64,000 bases of DNA from positions 746,382-810,381 of the forward strand of contig RPFO01000819.1 in the NCBI GenBank assembly GCA_009746045.1. The letters are read 5' to 3'. Positions 43,502 through 55,121 of this stretch are shown piece after piece. This DNA is from Mesostigma viride. Its lineage: Eukaryota; Streptophyta; Mesostigmatophyceae; Mesostigmatales; Mesostigmataceae. The notes beneath the pieces were generated by a model that was given only the letters and a program-made list of their open reading frames with translations, was not told the origin of the DNA and did not search any database. A program made the position numbers and the translations under genes. The number at the start of each line of letters is the position of its first letter. Within the stretch, counting starts at the first letter, position 1.

Positions 43502-45250
43502 ATGAGTAACCCGGAGACACAACCACCGTTATCAAGTAAGAGAGTTGAAGATGCAACCACATCTTTAGCAGCTCAACGGACGACCGGTGATGAAAGGGTT
43601 TCATCATCTACTCCCAGACGTCAACTATTTGGAGATACCACCTTAATGTCTGCTTCCCGCAGATATTCGCTGTCGGTCGGCCCAAAGTTCTCCATCTTGC
43701 CCCTCGGTGTGCAACCAGGCGAGCCCTCCTTGCGTGGCACTGGTAGAGGTGGACCACGGTTCTCCAACGTGGAGGACACGCGTTCGCCAGCACCCGAATA
43801 CGGTTCGGCTATTCGTTTTGGCTACAACACGGTGCCGGGGCGAGACGGCACTCGGCTAGCGGCTGACGAGCTGACAGCGGAGAAAATTCGATTACAACAT
43901 GAACGTGAGGAAGCTGCGAGAGCTAGAAGTGTGGCGGAAGCGCTGGAGAAGAGTGTGGGTAGGACTATTGCGCGTGTGCAGCAACTTGAGTCGCAAGGGC
44001 AGGCGGGCGATGGAGAGTCTGTTTTCGTGGATCAACCGTCTCCAACACTGGGTATACGAAGGGTATATGCGGCTGACGCTCCTTTTGTTGATGAAGGGAC
44101 AGATGCACAGGGGCATGAGCCTCCACGGCTCTCGGTGGCTGCGACATTGCCGGAGAGTCAGAATGCACCACACGCCCCAGTGATGGAGCTCACGTCTTTG
44201 TATCCTCGTACTGTTCCTTTTCCCAAGGTGGAGTCGGTAGACAAGCTATCGCTGACCAACCTTACCCATCGCAGCTTCGACCATTTCTCCACCAAGTTTC
44301 AGGATGTCTTCGCTATCCACTTCGCCAACTACGGGCCCAAGGCAGAGGAACGTCTCACGATGGACATCCAGAAGAGAATGGTTAGGCAGCGGATGAGCGA
44401 CAGTGCCAGCGACCGTTTTGATGAGTTTTTGCGTTCTGTGGCTGGACGTGCGTGTACCGACCTCCCCTCTCTCCTATTGGGCTTTCGCCGGTTTCTGTTA
44501 CCCCAGGATCAGCTTCGCATGGATCGGGACGCACTGGCTAACTGTACGCAGGCTGGTTTGACGCTGCCACAGTTCGTGGAGCAATTCACCAACCTTAGAG
44601 CCAAGATTCCCCAATGCTCTGACGCAGAGGCGCTTCACAGACTACTGCATGGCATGGCTCCACACGTGCGACTGGATGTGGACAAGCACTTCTCCCAGTT
44701 CGACTACGTGGACTGGCAATGGGACAAGGTGTTGTCTTATGTGCTCACCCTCTGTCGTGTGCCTGCTTTTTCTGTCAAGTGGGAGCCTGTGGCCACGCCA
44801 GTGCCACCCATCAAGAAGTCCCTGAACCAGCTGGATGACCTCCTGGGGGAGCTCAATGCCTTGGATCCCACCCAGGGTAACTGTTTTATCTGCAACCAGC
44901 CAGGTCACTTTGCACGGGACTGCCCTAGACGGGACCAGTTTCCCCCTGCCACGAGAGGACCTTTTGGCGCCCTGCCATCTCCCAGGCCACCCAGCCTACC
45001 TCCTGGCGTTCCTGCTGGCGATCACCGGATGCAGCCAGGGTTCCAGCCCAACTTCCAGCCCTCTGGGAGGTTCCAGTCCCGCGCTCGGCCCTTCAGCAGA
45101 CAGGATAAGCGTAGGATGGTGAACGCTCTCATGCAGCTGCTGGCAGATGAGGAGGATGGGGGGACGAGGATGAGCCTCCAGCACCACCTGAGCAGCTTCC
45201 ACCATCAGGCAGTGGAGCACTCCCAGACCCACCTGAGTCAAAAAAACTAG
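43502..45250 (+). CDS. gag: Gypsy Gag
   Basis: An intact frame of 582 codons starting at ATG 43502. Residues about 120-160 form a charged helical stretch likely to be coiled coil (EKIRLQHEREEAARARSVAE). The retrotransposon gag capsid region spans about 245-420 (FSTKFQDVFAIHFANY..., LTLPQFVEQFTNLRAKI). A CCHC zinc knuckle (CFICNQPGHFARDC) is near 461-474. A proline-rich segment follows. The gene ends CAA AAA AAC TAG, a slippery sequence directing a -1 shift into protease. It should form the particle shell and bind RNA. Confidence 0.92.
   Translation: MSNPETQPPLSSKRVEDATTSLAAQRTTGDERVSSSTPRRQLFGDTTLMSASRRYSLSVGPKFSILPLGVQPGEPSLRGTGRGGPRFSNVEDTRSPAPEYGSAIRFGYNTVPGRDGTRLAADELTAEKIRLQHEREEAARARSVAEALEKSVGRTIARVQQLESQGQAGDGESVFVDQPSPTLGIRRVYAADAPFVDEGTDAQGHEPPRLSVAATLPESQNAPHAPVMELTSLYPRTVPFPKVESVDKLSLTNLTHRSFDHFSTKFQDVFAIHFANYGPKAEERLTMDIQKRMVRQRMSDSASDRFDEFLRSVAGRACTDLPSLLLGFRRFLLPQDQLRMDRDALANCTQAGLTLPQFVEQFTNLRAKIPQCSDAEALHRLLHGMAPHVRLDVDKHFSQFDYVDWQWDKVLSYVLTLCRVPAFSVKWEPVATPVPPIKKSLNQLDDLLGELNALDPTQGNCFICNQPGHFARDCPRRDQFPPATRGPFGALPSPRPPSLPPGVPAGDHRMQPGFQPNFQPSGRFQSRARPFSRQDKRRMVNALMQLLADEEDGGTRMSLQHHLSSFHHQAVEHSQTHLSQKN
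45241..45250 (+). promoter_or_regulatory. -1 ribosomal frameshift site A AAA AAC at the gag stop
   Basis: The heptamer at 45241-45247 is in the correct zero-frame phase (cAA AAA AAC) and is followed immediately by TAG 45248-45250. After a -1 slip the frame beginning CTA at 45247 is open and contains the protease. A short hairpin (caggt-ctg-acctg) lies about 35 nt downstream. A AAA AAC is one of the most efficient known eukaryotic slippery heptamers. Confidence 0.8.
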
Positions 45251-45555
45251 TTGGGTCCCCAGGTCATCCTTCTGTCATGGCCAGGTCTGACCTGCCTGCT
45301 GTTGACGTTAGGCCAGTGAACACTGTGGGTGCTTCTGACCCTGCTGTCCCTGTGGGTCCTCCTGTACCAGGTCACTTACTCAAGTTTCAGGCTAGGCTCC
45401 TCAACGTGCCAGTTCCTTTGGCTCAACCAGCTTGCTTGTTTATGATTGATTCTGGTGCTGGCAGTAATTATATTGCTGCATCCTTGGTGCAGGAGTTGAA
45501 GTTGCCTGTGTTGGCCCACCCCGCACCTGTCATGGTGCAGTATTCTGATGGCAGG
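45247..45555 (+). pseudogene. pro: Gypsy protease, N-terminal part, cut by the copia-like insertion
   Basis: The -1 frame after gag. The retropepsin active site is FMIDSGAGSNY (Asp codon at 45448). It breaks at MVQYSDGR where the minus-strand element begins. After removal of the insertion and one GCAGG it continues in frame at 57755 (RSCSPGYVQ). Confidence 0.9.
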
Positions 45556-46251
45556 AGTTAACGTTCTTATCACACGCAATGTGAAGGATATGGTTGCAAT
45601 GCAGCAATGTGTGATATGGTTGGAAACGGAGCTTTGTTAAAATCGGATAATGTTACAGCGCTCACACACTTGAGGCTTGTACACGCGCTTGCCAAGTCAA
45701 GGCACAACACGTGAGGCGGGCTCGCAAGAGATCTGCCCAAATGGCACTGGCCTATTGTTTATATACTTGTGCACTGTGCTTGCTAGTCCTGAGCAGCCTA
45801 GGAGGCCTGCTCAGTAATAACACCCCGGTACAGTATTCACTACCTGTACAGCGCCCAGCTCCTATACAGTAGGTCTGCCATACAGGCACAGTGACCACAG
45901 AGCACAGTCCACAGTGACTATTGCATCTGCACCTAGAAGTCCAGGACTAAGCCTGCGGTACCAACAGACCACAGGTTAAGGTTCCTATTTCCTGCGTACG
46001 ACGTATTAATCCAATACCGTCGTAGGTACAGCACCTAATTCCTGTCAGCCCAGGAATTACTGTCGACCCCATATGTCGTCGGCAAATATTCACGTCCGAC
46101 TTAGAAGAACAGCCGGCTCGCGCTCGCGCGCGACCGGGAAGTCGGAACGCCATAACTTTCTTGATACTTGTCGGAATGAACTCGTTCCGGTGCCGCTGGA
46201 ATCGCAGAGATATGCCGAATCAGGATCACGCCAATGCGCTTGGCGTTAACT
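45556..46251 (-). repeat. Copia-like 3' LTR (minus-strand element)
   Basis: 696 bp, ends AGTTAACG...CGTTAACT. Its internal neighbour is the 3' region with the polypurine tract (read on the minus strand as aagaaaagaaagga). Confidence 0.9.
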
Positions 46252-46999
46252 CCAATCCTTTCTTTTCTTGAGCTGTAGCAGCTCACACAAGTCTACATAC
46301 AACCACACACAATGGGTACTGGACATCCTCCCCGACTACAAGTCACAACCCGCTGGGCATGACAGTCAGCTTGGATTCCTTATTATATGTACATAGCACC
46401 CATACTGGCTCAGGAGCACAAACAAATTACAATGAGTCCCTATCCCTTCACGGGAGGCTCGTTGTGTTACCCATGTACAACAAGAGGTTGGCCAACTGTG
46501 GCAGCCCATAGGTGTTCAGCTAAGAACTTGAGAAGTATGTACAACCTTCAGGACCTTAGGCGAAACCCCACAGATCACCCACAACAGCTCATCAGAAAAC
46601 ATTGCTGACCCCCAGACGGGAGTCGGCGCCGGTCTGCTGCCCCTTATCGAACCAGACACAACATCTACGCGAAGCACATGCAAAACACAAGCTCCCATAC
46701 TCGTTCCAACCGTGGAAAATCAGGGACCTGTCGCCACCTCACCAGCATGGTGGATGGGTCAGCCAGTCCGTGAAACTCCGCCTTAAGACGGCACCAGGGA
46801 ATCGAACCCCGCCCACAAACCACAGATCTGGGGAACCTCAGACTGAGATGAAAACCCCAGATAGACATCTCTCCATCAGAGACAATGTCAGACATTCCCA
46901 CACCAGAGACATGTCTCACCCCTCAAGGTGTGCTCAGGATTATGTACAATCAAGCTCCCAGCCTGATATCCAGAGACTTAAGCACCCAGCTCTCAGCTT
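46252..46999 (-). other. Copia-like 3' untranslated region (minus strand)
   Basis: The same sequence as 27168-27915 in reverse, with the T-arm-like hairpin near 46797-46813. No gene. Confidence 0.7.
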
Positions 47000-47926
47000 T
47001 TAGACAGATAGACCGACTTGACAGTCAGCATTCATGAGCTTCCTCAGTACATTGTACTGGGCTGGGGCCTTGTGTGGCAGCTTTGTCAATGCATCAGCAG
47101 GGTTCTCCTCGCCAGGGATATGCTTCAAGTCAACCAAACTGGCCAACTCCTTCAGCAACAAATAATCCAGGTCCCGGCTCCTGGCCAGCTGCTTGTGAAC
47201 AAACTGGACCATACCCATGCTGTCTGTTAGCAACAACGTCTCCATCTGCAAGGTCCAAGGGGTAACTGAAGCCAGCTCCAGCATTAACTCCTTTATGTAC
47301 AGGCTGGACTGGATCCCCTCGCATATGGCCCTGCATTCTGCCACATCTGAACTGATACAGACCCTCTTCTGCAGTCTGCTGTACCAGCTGAACAAACTTG
47401 CCCTGCTCTGATAAAAAGCAAACAGAGCAGCAGATCTCCCCCTGACCTTGGTAACCTGGCGAGCATCCATGGAACTGTCAACAAAGATCTCCAAGGTGAT
47501 AGGCTGGGTAAAGTCAATCCCAGACAAAATCAGATCAGGGGTACTCTCCACCAACCGGGCTATGACTCGAGGCTTCTCATCCTCAAGCACCTCATCAGGC
47601 ATTCTGCTATGGACCATCAAAGACGGACCACAGATGCTGGCAAACCAGGCCCACATGCCTCTCAACTCAGGTCCTGCAGCCTGGGTGATCTTCTCTGGCA
47701 AGGCCTTCACAATGGTCTGTTTATAATCTCCTCCAGCCTGAAGCCTGATACTCCACTCCCCGTCCCTCCTGAACAGGGTAGCCTGCATTCCACAGAACAC
47801 TACAGGCTTGTTGGGCTCCTGCCACAGCTCCTTGCCCAGTGAAAACTTGCCACTGATGACAGGAATAAACTTCTTCAGCCAGGTCGTGGGGGCTAGCAAA
47901 TGCAGATCATCTCCATGCAAACTAGC
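47000..47926 (-). pseudogene. pol: Copia-like pol, 3' part (end of RT and RNase H)
   Basis: It reads from LHGDDLHLLAPTTW to the final QVGLSV stop, open throughout. The start is set by the hAT element, whose insertion lies just upstream of the HGDD codons. RNase H residues are all conserved. Confidence 0.9.
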
Positions 47927-49413
47927 CAGAGTTCCATTATACGGCGTATTATACGGTATTATACGGTATAATACGCGTTATACAAGGTCGAGCGGATAAT
48001 TTTTATCCTTTTTATACGATTTGCGTATTTTTACGTATAATACGGCGAATAACACGTATCAGCGCGCGTATAATGGGGTTTTCGCGCTCATCCGAGGTCC
48101 GGCAGCCAAATTTTTCGTGCGGGAAGCCGGGAACCAAGGCGGGAAAGCAAGGGAACTTAGAAACACTACGGAAACCATCCACTGGTTGACATTTGGCGAC
48201 CGTGAGACACAAGGATCTTACAAGCAAGCTACACTGTAGCATGGCAACCCTCCATGCTGTTTAGGTCTCTGCCCTTGCCTCTCGGGCAGGCATGCACCGA
48301 ATATTGAAGTCATACAGAAAACTGACTGGTACGAGAGCATGGCCGATTTACATTTTAGGCATGATCCTTAGGTCTTGAAAAGCTTATATCCTTGGCCAGG
48401 CAGCGTTGGGATGTGCGCGGATGTGTCTCGACCTTCTGCTCGATGCGGCAACCTCGTTTCAGCAACCAGGTGGCGACCGTGCATGTGCTAACTGTTGATA
48501 GGCGGGAAATGCCCCTACATTTGAACGCGGATAGCTGTTTCATGTTATTCCTTACATGATTTATAAGCGACGACGGCCAGGAAAGGCTCGCAGCTACGTC
48601 CATCAGGTGGGCATGCTGGCTCCGTCAAGAAAGGTAATATGCGGTTTTGATCTGGTACGTGCTATCCTGTTCACGTGTTCATTGTACTGTATCAAGTTGT
48701 TGGGTGGATTGTAAAATAATCGTAGACCTGTAATGGAGGTTTTCTGCTTGTCTTTTGGTTGCTTTACTGCCTCTACGCATTGTTGGCTTGTGATGGTTGG
48801 GGAATACCACAACGACATGCAGATTTTGGACCAGATTTGTCTGCTATTACTCTTATGCTTCATCGAAAGCAGTGAGGTAGTGCTTGGCATTGTTTATAAA
48901 TATGATAAGCTTGATAACGCGATGTTTTTCCTTGCTAAAAGCATCTCGAAACAAGTGGTTTTCTGGCCAGATCTAGCCACTATTTCTTGTTTTGCTCGCC
49001 AAAGTCAGCCTTCTTCTTGTGTGCTCCTCATGCATACAAGAAACATGGAGATGCCCAGGACCTGCTTGCATGGAAGCATAGCCATCTTACTTCTTTTGCT
49101 TTTTTCATCTTTCCATTTCATTTGGCGTTGTTTTTTAGGGTATAATGCATAGGTAATCTAGCTCCTCGGGAACCCCGGTTTACACGTCCAGTGTTCCCAA
49201 GCACTGCTGAGCAGTGGCAACCCATGTATCATGTGTAATTTAGTGTCAGAAACATGTGGACTGCTTGAAATGATATCAAAATGCATGAAACAACCCCAAA
49301 AACGATTAAATCCAGTATTTGCGTATAATTTCCGGATAATACCGTATTATACCGTATTATCCATTATACGGACCCCGCGCGTATAACCGCGTATTGCGTA
49401 TAATGGAACTCTG
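47927..49413. mobile_element. hAT-type element, non-autonomous (TSD AAACTAGC)
   Basis: Perfect 17-bp inverted repeats CAGAGTTCCATTATACG...CGTATAATGGAACTCTG and a perfect 8-bp duplication AAACTAGC (47919-47926 and 49414-49421) define a 1,487-bp hAT element. Both ends carry tattatacgg motifs, as in the element at 11611. There is no transposase. The middle is the shared cassette. Confidence 0.9.
48324..49085 (+). repeat. Shared transposon cassette, copy B (in the second hAT element)
   Basis: Homologous by eye to 39579-40346 (piggyBac-type) along its length and to the reverse complement of 12533-12899 (first hAT). Open frames within (48355-48603 minus, 48733-49152 plus) are not conserved between copies, so it is not obviously coding. 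Confidence 0.75.
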
Positions 49414-52093
49414 AAACTAGCATACACTGGCAGACCCTCCCATTGGGCCAGCAGCAAACAGGGATCAACTGAAGACACTCTCAAGCCACACTCACTGATC
49501 AGAGCTTCCTGCAGCGTGAGTCTCCAGATGATTGGGCTCGACCTGAGTCCTTCCAGGCCCTACAGAATAACCAGGAATTGTTGATGCAGCTCCAGCTTCC
49601 AGATGGCAGGCACCTAGCTCAACACAGTAAGGCTCATCCTGCTTCCACACCCTCCTGGCCACTTCTGGATCAGATTTTAAAAATGCCCTCTTGAAGTCCA
49701 GCAGCACTGATGACATAGCTGCTCCCCTGTTCAGCAACCCCACGTAGAGACATAGCAAAATTCTCCATGTGTCGTGTAGCATCCCTGGCGTGTATAGCTC
49801 CTCTCCTGGCAGACGGACTCCCCGTGCCGTGATACTCATTCAGGACAGGCCTGACATGGGGCACTGATACCTCATCCACAACCTTCCTCTTCAGCACAAA
49901 TCTCAAAGCAAGCTTCCTTGATGCTGGGGGACGTCTGTCTGTTGGTGCAGCACACTCAAACTGCAACCACTCCTCCAGTGCCTTGGAGAAGGCGAGCTTC
50001 CAAGCCTCAAACAAAGTAGGCGAGCTCATCTCTTGGACCAGCTGGTCATATGTCAAAGGAGAGTGTGCAGCAAGGCTCCTGTGAGTTATGCCAATACTGC
50101 TGGGGTGCAACACAGCTGGAATCACCAAACTGGCCGCTGGGGGCACCTCCCCTTCGTCCCATTTTACACCCTTGACTGGCTTGGCCCTGCACCTGACTGG
50201 AAATGTTGTCCTGAAATTTTCTAGGGGAATCATCCCCCAGCCATCTCTTCTCAGAGCTGTAGCTCTGATAGAAATCCCAGGATTGCCCAGAAAATTCTGA
50301 CCCAAAATCACAGGGCCATCATAGTCCTCTAGGACAAGGAAGGTCACATCCACACCCATGACAGGGGCAGTAACCTCTCCCAACACCCTTAGATGCGTCC
50401 TACCACTGAAATCAGACACCCAGGGGCAACTTGGTTCTCCGACCAGCAGTTCTCCTGTATGCTGAGGTCCCATGACAGAAACCTGTGCATTGGTATCTAT
50501 CTCCATGGCAGCTACCTCAGGTTCATCCAACTGGACAAGCTTGGACACCTTAGGCTCCTTCTTGGCTCTTTGCAAAGCCTGTACAATATCTGATAGACGC
50601 ACACCCCTAGGCCTGGTGTCGGGCCGTTCCGGAGGTGCAGCCTGTCCGCCTGCTTGCCCAACCACCGTATGTGAAGGTACCCCAGGGGCCGGGCCAGGGT
50701 CACCCTGAGGGCTCGATACAGCTGTAGCACCCTGATCAGGAAGCTCCACGTCACCCCCGCCTTGTACACCAGCGGGCACCTGGAAGAGGTCTCCTTGATT
50801 ACCTCCCCGGGGACGGATCTTTGACCAGGACAGACGGTGCACTGCTTGGGAGCCATCAATGGCCACCCAGCACTTATGGCCAGCGGCTTCTACTCGGGTC
50901 ACCACCCCATCATGCCAGCTGCCACGTTTCCCTGGAAAGCTTGGTTCCTTCCACACAACAACCTGTTGTCCAACGTTAGGTTCTAGGACACTCCAGCCCT
51001 TGTCTTTCTGCCTCAGCTTGAGGAACTTGGCCTCTAGCTTCTCCTTCCATGCCTGCTCAGCATCAGCTGTCAGCATCCTGGTATGCAGCATAAGAGGATT
51101 GATGGCAATGTCACCAAAGAACATGGGAGTCCTCAGGTTCAGCCTGTCCTCCACAGAACGTAGCCATGCAGATGTCACAATGGCAGATGACGTCCTTGGA
51201 ATCCTCTCCACCAGCAGCACAGTCTTGATCTCTTGGATGGCTCTCTCCACCACCCCTTGCTGGCCGTGGCTCTCCCTGGGTGTAATCAGCAACTCTGGAA
51301 ACTCTGGCAGGTTCTCACAGCACTCAAACTGAATGTCACACTGCAACAACTCCAACCCAGGGTACCTGCTCCTTGTCAACTTCAGAGCAGCAATCAATGT
51401 AGGCTTCTCCATGTCAGGCAGGATCTCTAGGGTCTTGTACTTGGTATATCTGTCCACTGCCACCAGCAGCTTCAAACCCCTGATTCTCTGAATATCTACC
51501 TGCACATGGCCTGGCTGCAAAATAGGAGTCCTGGCATGAGACTGCTTGGGCTTTCTAGCAACTAGCCTGCACTTGCAAGCTTGAGCAACCTGTTGGCAGA
51601 TGGAGTACAACTCACTTCCTCCCAGCCGTCTAGCAACTTGCAAAGACTGAGCTGCATGGCCAAACATGGTATGCAACCTTGAGGCAATGTCATACAAGAG
51701 AGAAAACCTTTTATTGTCATTATTAGCACTCAAGGTATGTACAGATCCCTTATGTACAGGAGGCACCAGGGTCGTGCCTGTCAGACTGTCTCCAGCCCTA
51801 TCCTCATCCTGACCATCCTGTGCCAGTCCTGCACGGTCAGAATGCTTCTGAGATCCACCTGGGTCCACATCACCAGGTCCTACCTCAGGCTCAGCACCGC
51901 CATGGCGGGCACGTTGGCGAGTAACCACTGCAGCTACAGCTGGCATACTCTCTGTGGTAACCAAGCTTGCCCCATCGTGTCCAATAGGCTCTTTCACTAG
52001 AGCATGGGGCTGCCCCTCACTGCTGTCACTAGCAGCTTCATTACACACCCCTGGGGGCACCCTCCAGGGTTCAGGGATGTGTGCAGGCTCAAG
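49414..52093 (-). pseudogene. pol: Copia-like pol, 5' part, with two 4-bp insertions
   Basis: On the minus strand, open from the gag stop at 52094 through integrase and the protease-like segment into RT. Extra bases near 49811-49820 (agacggactc for agactc) shift the frame at HGTGS. More extra bases near 49611-49620 (cacctagctc for cacctc) shift it again after YCVE. Each gain is four bases. With the hAT insertion this gene is dead. Confidence 0.88.
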
Positions 52094-52466
52094 TCAATGA
52101 TCAGCAGCCTTGCCCTTGCCCTTGTCCTGGGATGGACCAGCCTTGTCCTTGCTGCCACCCTGAGCTGGCTTGCTCTGACCTTCCTGCCTCAGGTACGAGG
52201 GACACTCATTCCTGAAGTGACCCTTCCCCTGGCAGAAATAACATTCCACCTGACTGATGTCCCGTGAGGTCCCACTGCTGGGCCCAGCCTTGGGAGGACC
52301 ACCCACCCTCTTGAAGTCAAACTGGGACTGTGGATGTCCCGACTTCGGCGGGGTCCCCCGTCCAGCCCTTCTGTCACGCCCCCTCCTGGACCTTCCTCGA
52401 CCCCTTGAAGAGGTCTCAGGCCCTCTCGAGGGCGCTGGGCCCCCGTGGCCCGATCCCCTCATGGAC
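52094..52466 (-). pseudogene. gag: Copia-like gag, 3' part (zinc knuckle), minus strand
   Basis: It contains SMRGSGHGG, the basic region and the CCHC knuckle CYFCQGKGHFRNEC, ending in the in-frame TGA that precedes pol. It is separated from its 5' part by the insert 52467-55121. Confidence 0.9.
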
Positions 52467-52599
52467 GTGCGCCCGCCGAATTTTTTGGCGCCAAAAAAAT
52501 TCGCGGTACCGCCGTGAAGTGAAAAGTGGGTGCACGGTGCGCGCACCCCTTGCGGAAGTGGCCATGGCGACTGCGTTTAGGCGAAACTAGCAATGTCGG

Positions 52600-53990
52600 G
52601 CTAGAGAAACGCAAAACAAATGCTCGAATGTTGAAGACGATGATTTAATGATGTTGGGTTGTGGCGGCAAGTAGCTGGTTTACAATATCGCTGCTTTCTT
52701 TTACTGCCATCGGCATGGGGGGTAGACTGCATTTTTTGGTCGCGCGGAATAAAATAGAATTCGTGATAGCGGCAGTGAATTCGCAGTTTTGGGGGTTGTT
52801 CTGACCGTGAAGCAGGCGTTAATATCGGTTGCATCGAATTCTAAACCGAGCTGGTGCTTTTTGCCAGATTTTCGGCCTTTATCGGTAAGTAATTGTTCAG
52901 ACCTGCGCAGTGCGTGTCTGACCTGTCCATGGAATAACCGCTGTTGTTGCGCGCCTGGGCGAGGGATTTACGAGGGCGAGGTACAGATTTGTCGCGAATG
53001 TTATCGGCTATCAGTGCTTTCTTCTATGAGCTCATCGTTCGAGTTTTTTGGGGTTCTTTTTGGGCAGTTTCCGCCAGCTAGCTCGCCGTCGCTTGCCGTT
53101 GTGTTGTCGAATACCTGGCAGCTTTAGATTGTTTTCGTCGATGTCGTGATCAGGGCCGCTTCAGTCGCAACCTATAGCTCTTCGGGAAGGTTTAAGGCAT
53201 TTCATAAAACGTGTTCTGGCAAGGATGTTGTGCGTATGGACGCTTCTTGTTGTGTGAGAGTGACGCACCCTCTCTTCGCAGCGGCATCACAGCGCTCATG
53301 CGCTGGAGGGCCGCCAATGGTTTCTTTCCATTTTATCGTGCAGGGGAGGAAGTGTTTGATTGACGATTATGTTGGAGATATTGCATTTGTGTGACTGCAT
53401 GTAGATAGCTACCACCATTGGTTTATTTGAGCTTTCCCTTGATATCATCATGTGAAAAGACTGCCATGTGCTGAGCCAACCATGGTTGACATGGTTGACT
53501 GCATGCAAGCTTTGTATGCCATGATCTCCTTGGTTCCTTGCCCTCCATAGTTCCAGTTTGTTGCCCATCTCAGGTAGGGCAGTTCAGGAGTTGTTGCTGT
53601 TTTGGTTAGCTTGGTTGGCATAAACCTTACACTCTAACCTGGGAGAAACATAGAAAATGCTGGTAAGGCATTTTAGTGCCATCATCATTATTGCTATTCA
53701 CATGCTTATAAGTCTGGCCATGCTCGAGGTACGGTTAAGGGCTATGAGGTGTGTGGCCACCCCTGTGTACTTCATAACATATTCAGCATGTATTTGATGC
53801 ATGTTGGATGGCATGTAAAGTGTAATTGTGTTTATACTTGGTTACTGAGTGGTCCTTAGCGCCTGTCCGGTGGTCGTCTAGGAAACTCATCAGTGCGTGT
53901 CACAGTGACCCCCAACCTTGAGCATGTGTCGTCATCAGTGTGTAATAGTTATTTATATGTGCTTTTGGTCATAGATTTGCCGAGTTCTAA
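52600..53990. other. Left part of the insert, no gene recognised
   Basis: Only short frames, without recognisable motifs, on either strand. One frame of 112 codons (52789-53127) has no family resemblance. Confidence 0.5.
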
Positions 53991-54030
53991 TCATTGAGTT
54001 TACAAGGTAACCTTGGGTTGAGTATAGTGT

Positions 54031-54606
54031 ATGCTCTCTTGGCATGTATGCCTAGCGATCGTGTTGCTATGCTTGCGCTTGCAAGGTTGGCCATGCCGAG
54101 GGCAGGTAAGGGCAGATGAGGTGCCTAGCTGTTTGCTTATGGGTGTAGACACCTCCCCCGCTGCCCTTGCACAGCTGGATGAGCTGAGGAACAAGAGGAA
54201 GCCAGCAGGTGGTCAAGAAGACGCTAGAGTACAAGGCTGAGGCAGCCCGGGCGTGGCATGTGAAGCGTGGCCATCGCTGGGATGAGGGCAAGGTAGATGC
54301 CCAGAGGGGCCAGGTCACCTACAGCAAGGGGGTGCACTATGGGGGTGTGGGGGCTGCTACTGGGGGGCGGGGGCGGGCAGCAATGAGGATGATGATGACA
54401 CTGCACACATCCCTTGCTTGCGCTGCTCTAAGACCGATGCATCTGATGATGACCCTTTCTTGCTGTGCAGCACACCCGGGTGCGATGGGGGGCTCCACCT
54501 GAGCTGCACGGTCCCTCTCCTGCCCAGCGTACCTGATGGGGACTGGTTCTGCCCAGTTTGCTGTGGGGAAGACTGTAATGATGGCAGTGATAGTGACAGT
54601 GACTAG
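54031..54606 (+). pseudogene. PHD-finger protein fragment
   Basis: The last 50-60 residues form a complete PHD zinc finger, CLRC...LLC-x4-C-x4-H-x2-C...DGDWFCPVC, ending in an acidic DGSDSDSD tail at 54606. PHD fingers usually read histone H3 tails. Upstream coding-like segments are in other frames: AALAQLDELRNKRKPAGG (about 54150-54205) and KTLEYKAEAARAWHVKRGHR (54215-54275). Two frameshifts or spliced-out junctions are therefore needed to join them. It may be a captured host exon set or part of a transposon protein. No upstream DNA-cutting domain is seen. Confidence 0.6.
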
Positions 54607-54609
54607 TAT

Positions 54610-55121
54610 AATGGACGCCCAGGTGGCATGCTGCCAAAGAGCATAACTTCCACACCGCTTGTCCAAATGCAGCCAGATTTTGCCAGCGTGTGTGTCGATG
54701 ACTAATGGAATTTTGAATATCATGTTTGGCCCATTTCACATGTGTTTGGTATTTTATTATTTTTGGCATGTGTGAAAAACAGCGTTTTTGTACTTGCAAG
54801 AGCATAAAAATTCTAAAGCATGTCAGATATGGGTTGTGAGTGGCTCTAATTTTTGGCCACCCACGACCTGCTTGGACAATATCATGCCTGGCCTGAATTG
54901 ATGTGTGCATTGGCTGGGGCATACTGTGCCCTAATTAGCGTCTTTTTCTATTTTTAGCGCGATACCGGCGCGTGGTTGGGGGTAGAACCTTCAATGAATG
55001 CATGGATAACTCACTAAACATGTTATTTAGGGCCCCTAATCATGGCTGGGCATAATTCAATTGAATTCATATTGAAACAAGTGTATTCCAGTTTTGGGGG
55101 GCTTTGGTGGCACACCTCCCC
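54610..55121. other. Right part of the insert, noncoding
   Basis: T-rich sequence with no gene, reaching the gag junction at 55121. Confidence 0.5.

Larger units (their letters stand above)
52467..55121. mobile_element. Unclassified 2.65-kb insertion in gag, carrying a PHD-finger sequence
   Basis: Defined by comparison with the uninterrupted gag (catggacttaaccg). At the left end a hairpin (ccgaatttttt-ggcgcc-aaaaaaattcgcgg, 52476-52506) is conspicuous. I see no target duplication beyond a possible single C, and no clear terminal inverted repeats. Helitron termini are not evident. It could be a transposon that lost its duplication or a repair-mediated insertion of genomic DNA. Confidence 0.6.

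Noticed and set aside
52467-55121. Helitron insertion
   Set aside because: No TC start, CTRR end with 3' hairpin, or A/T insertion site could be matched at the boundaries.
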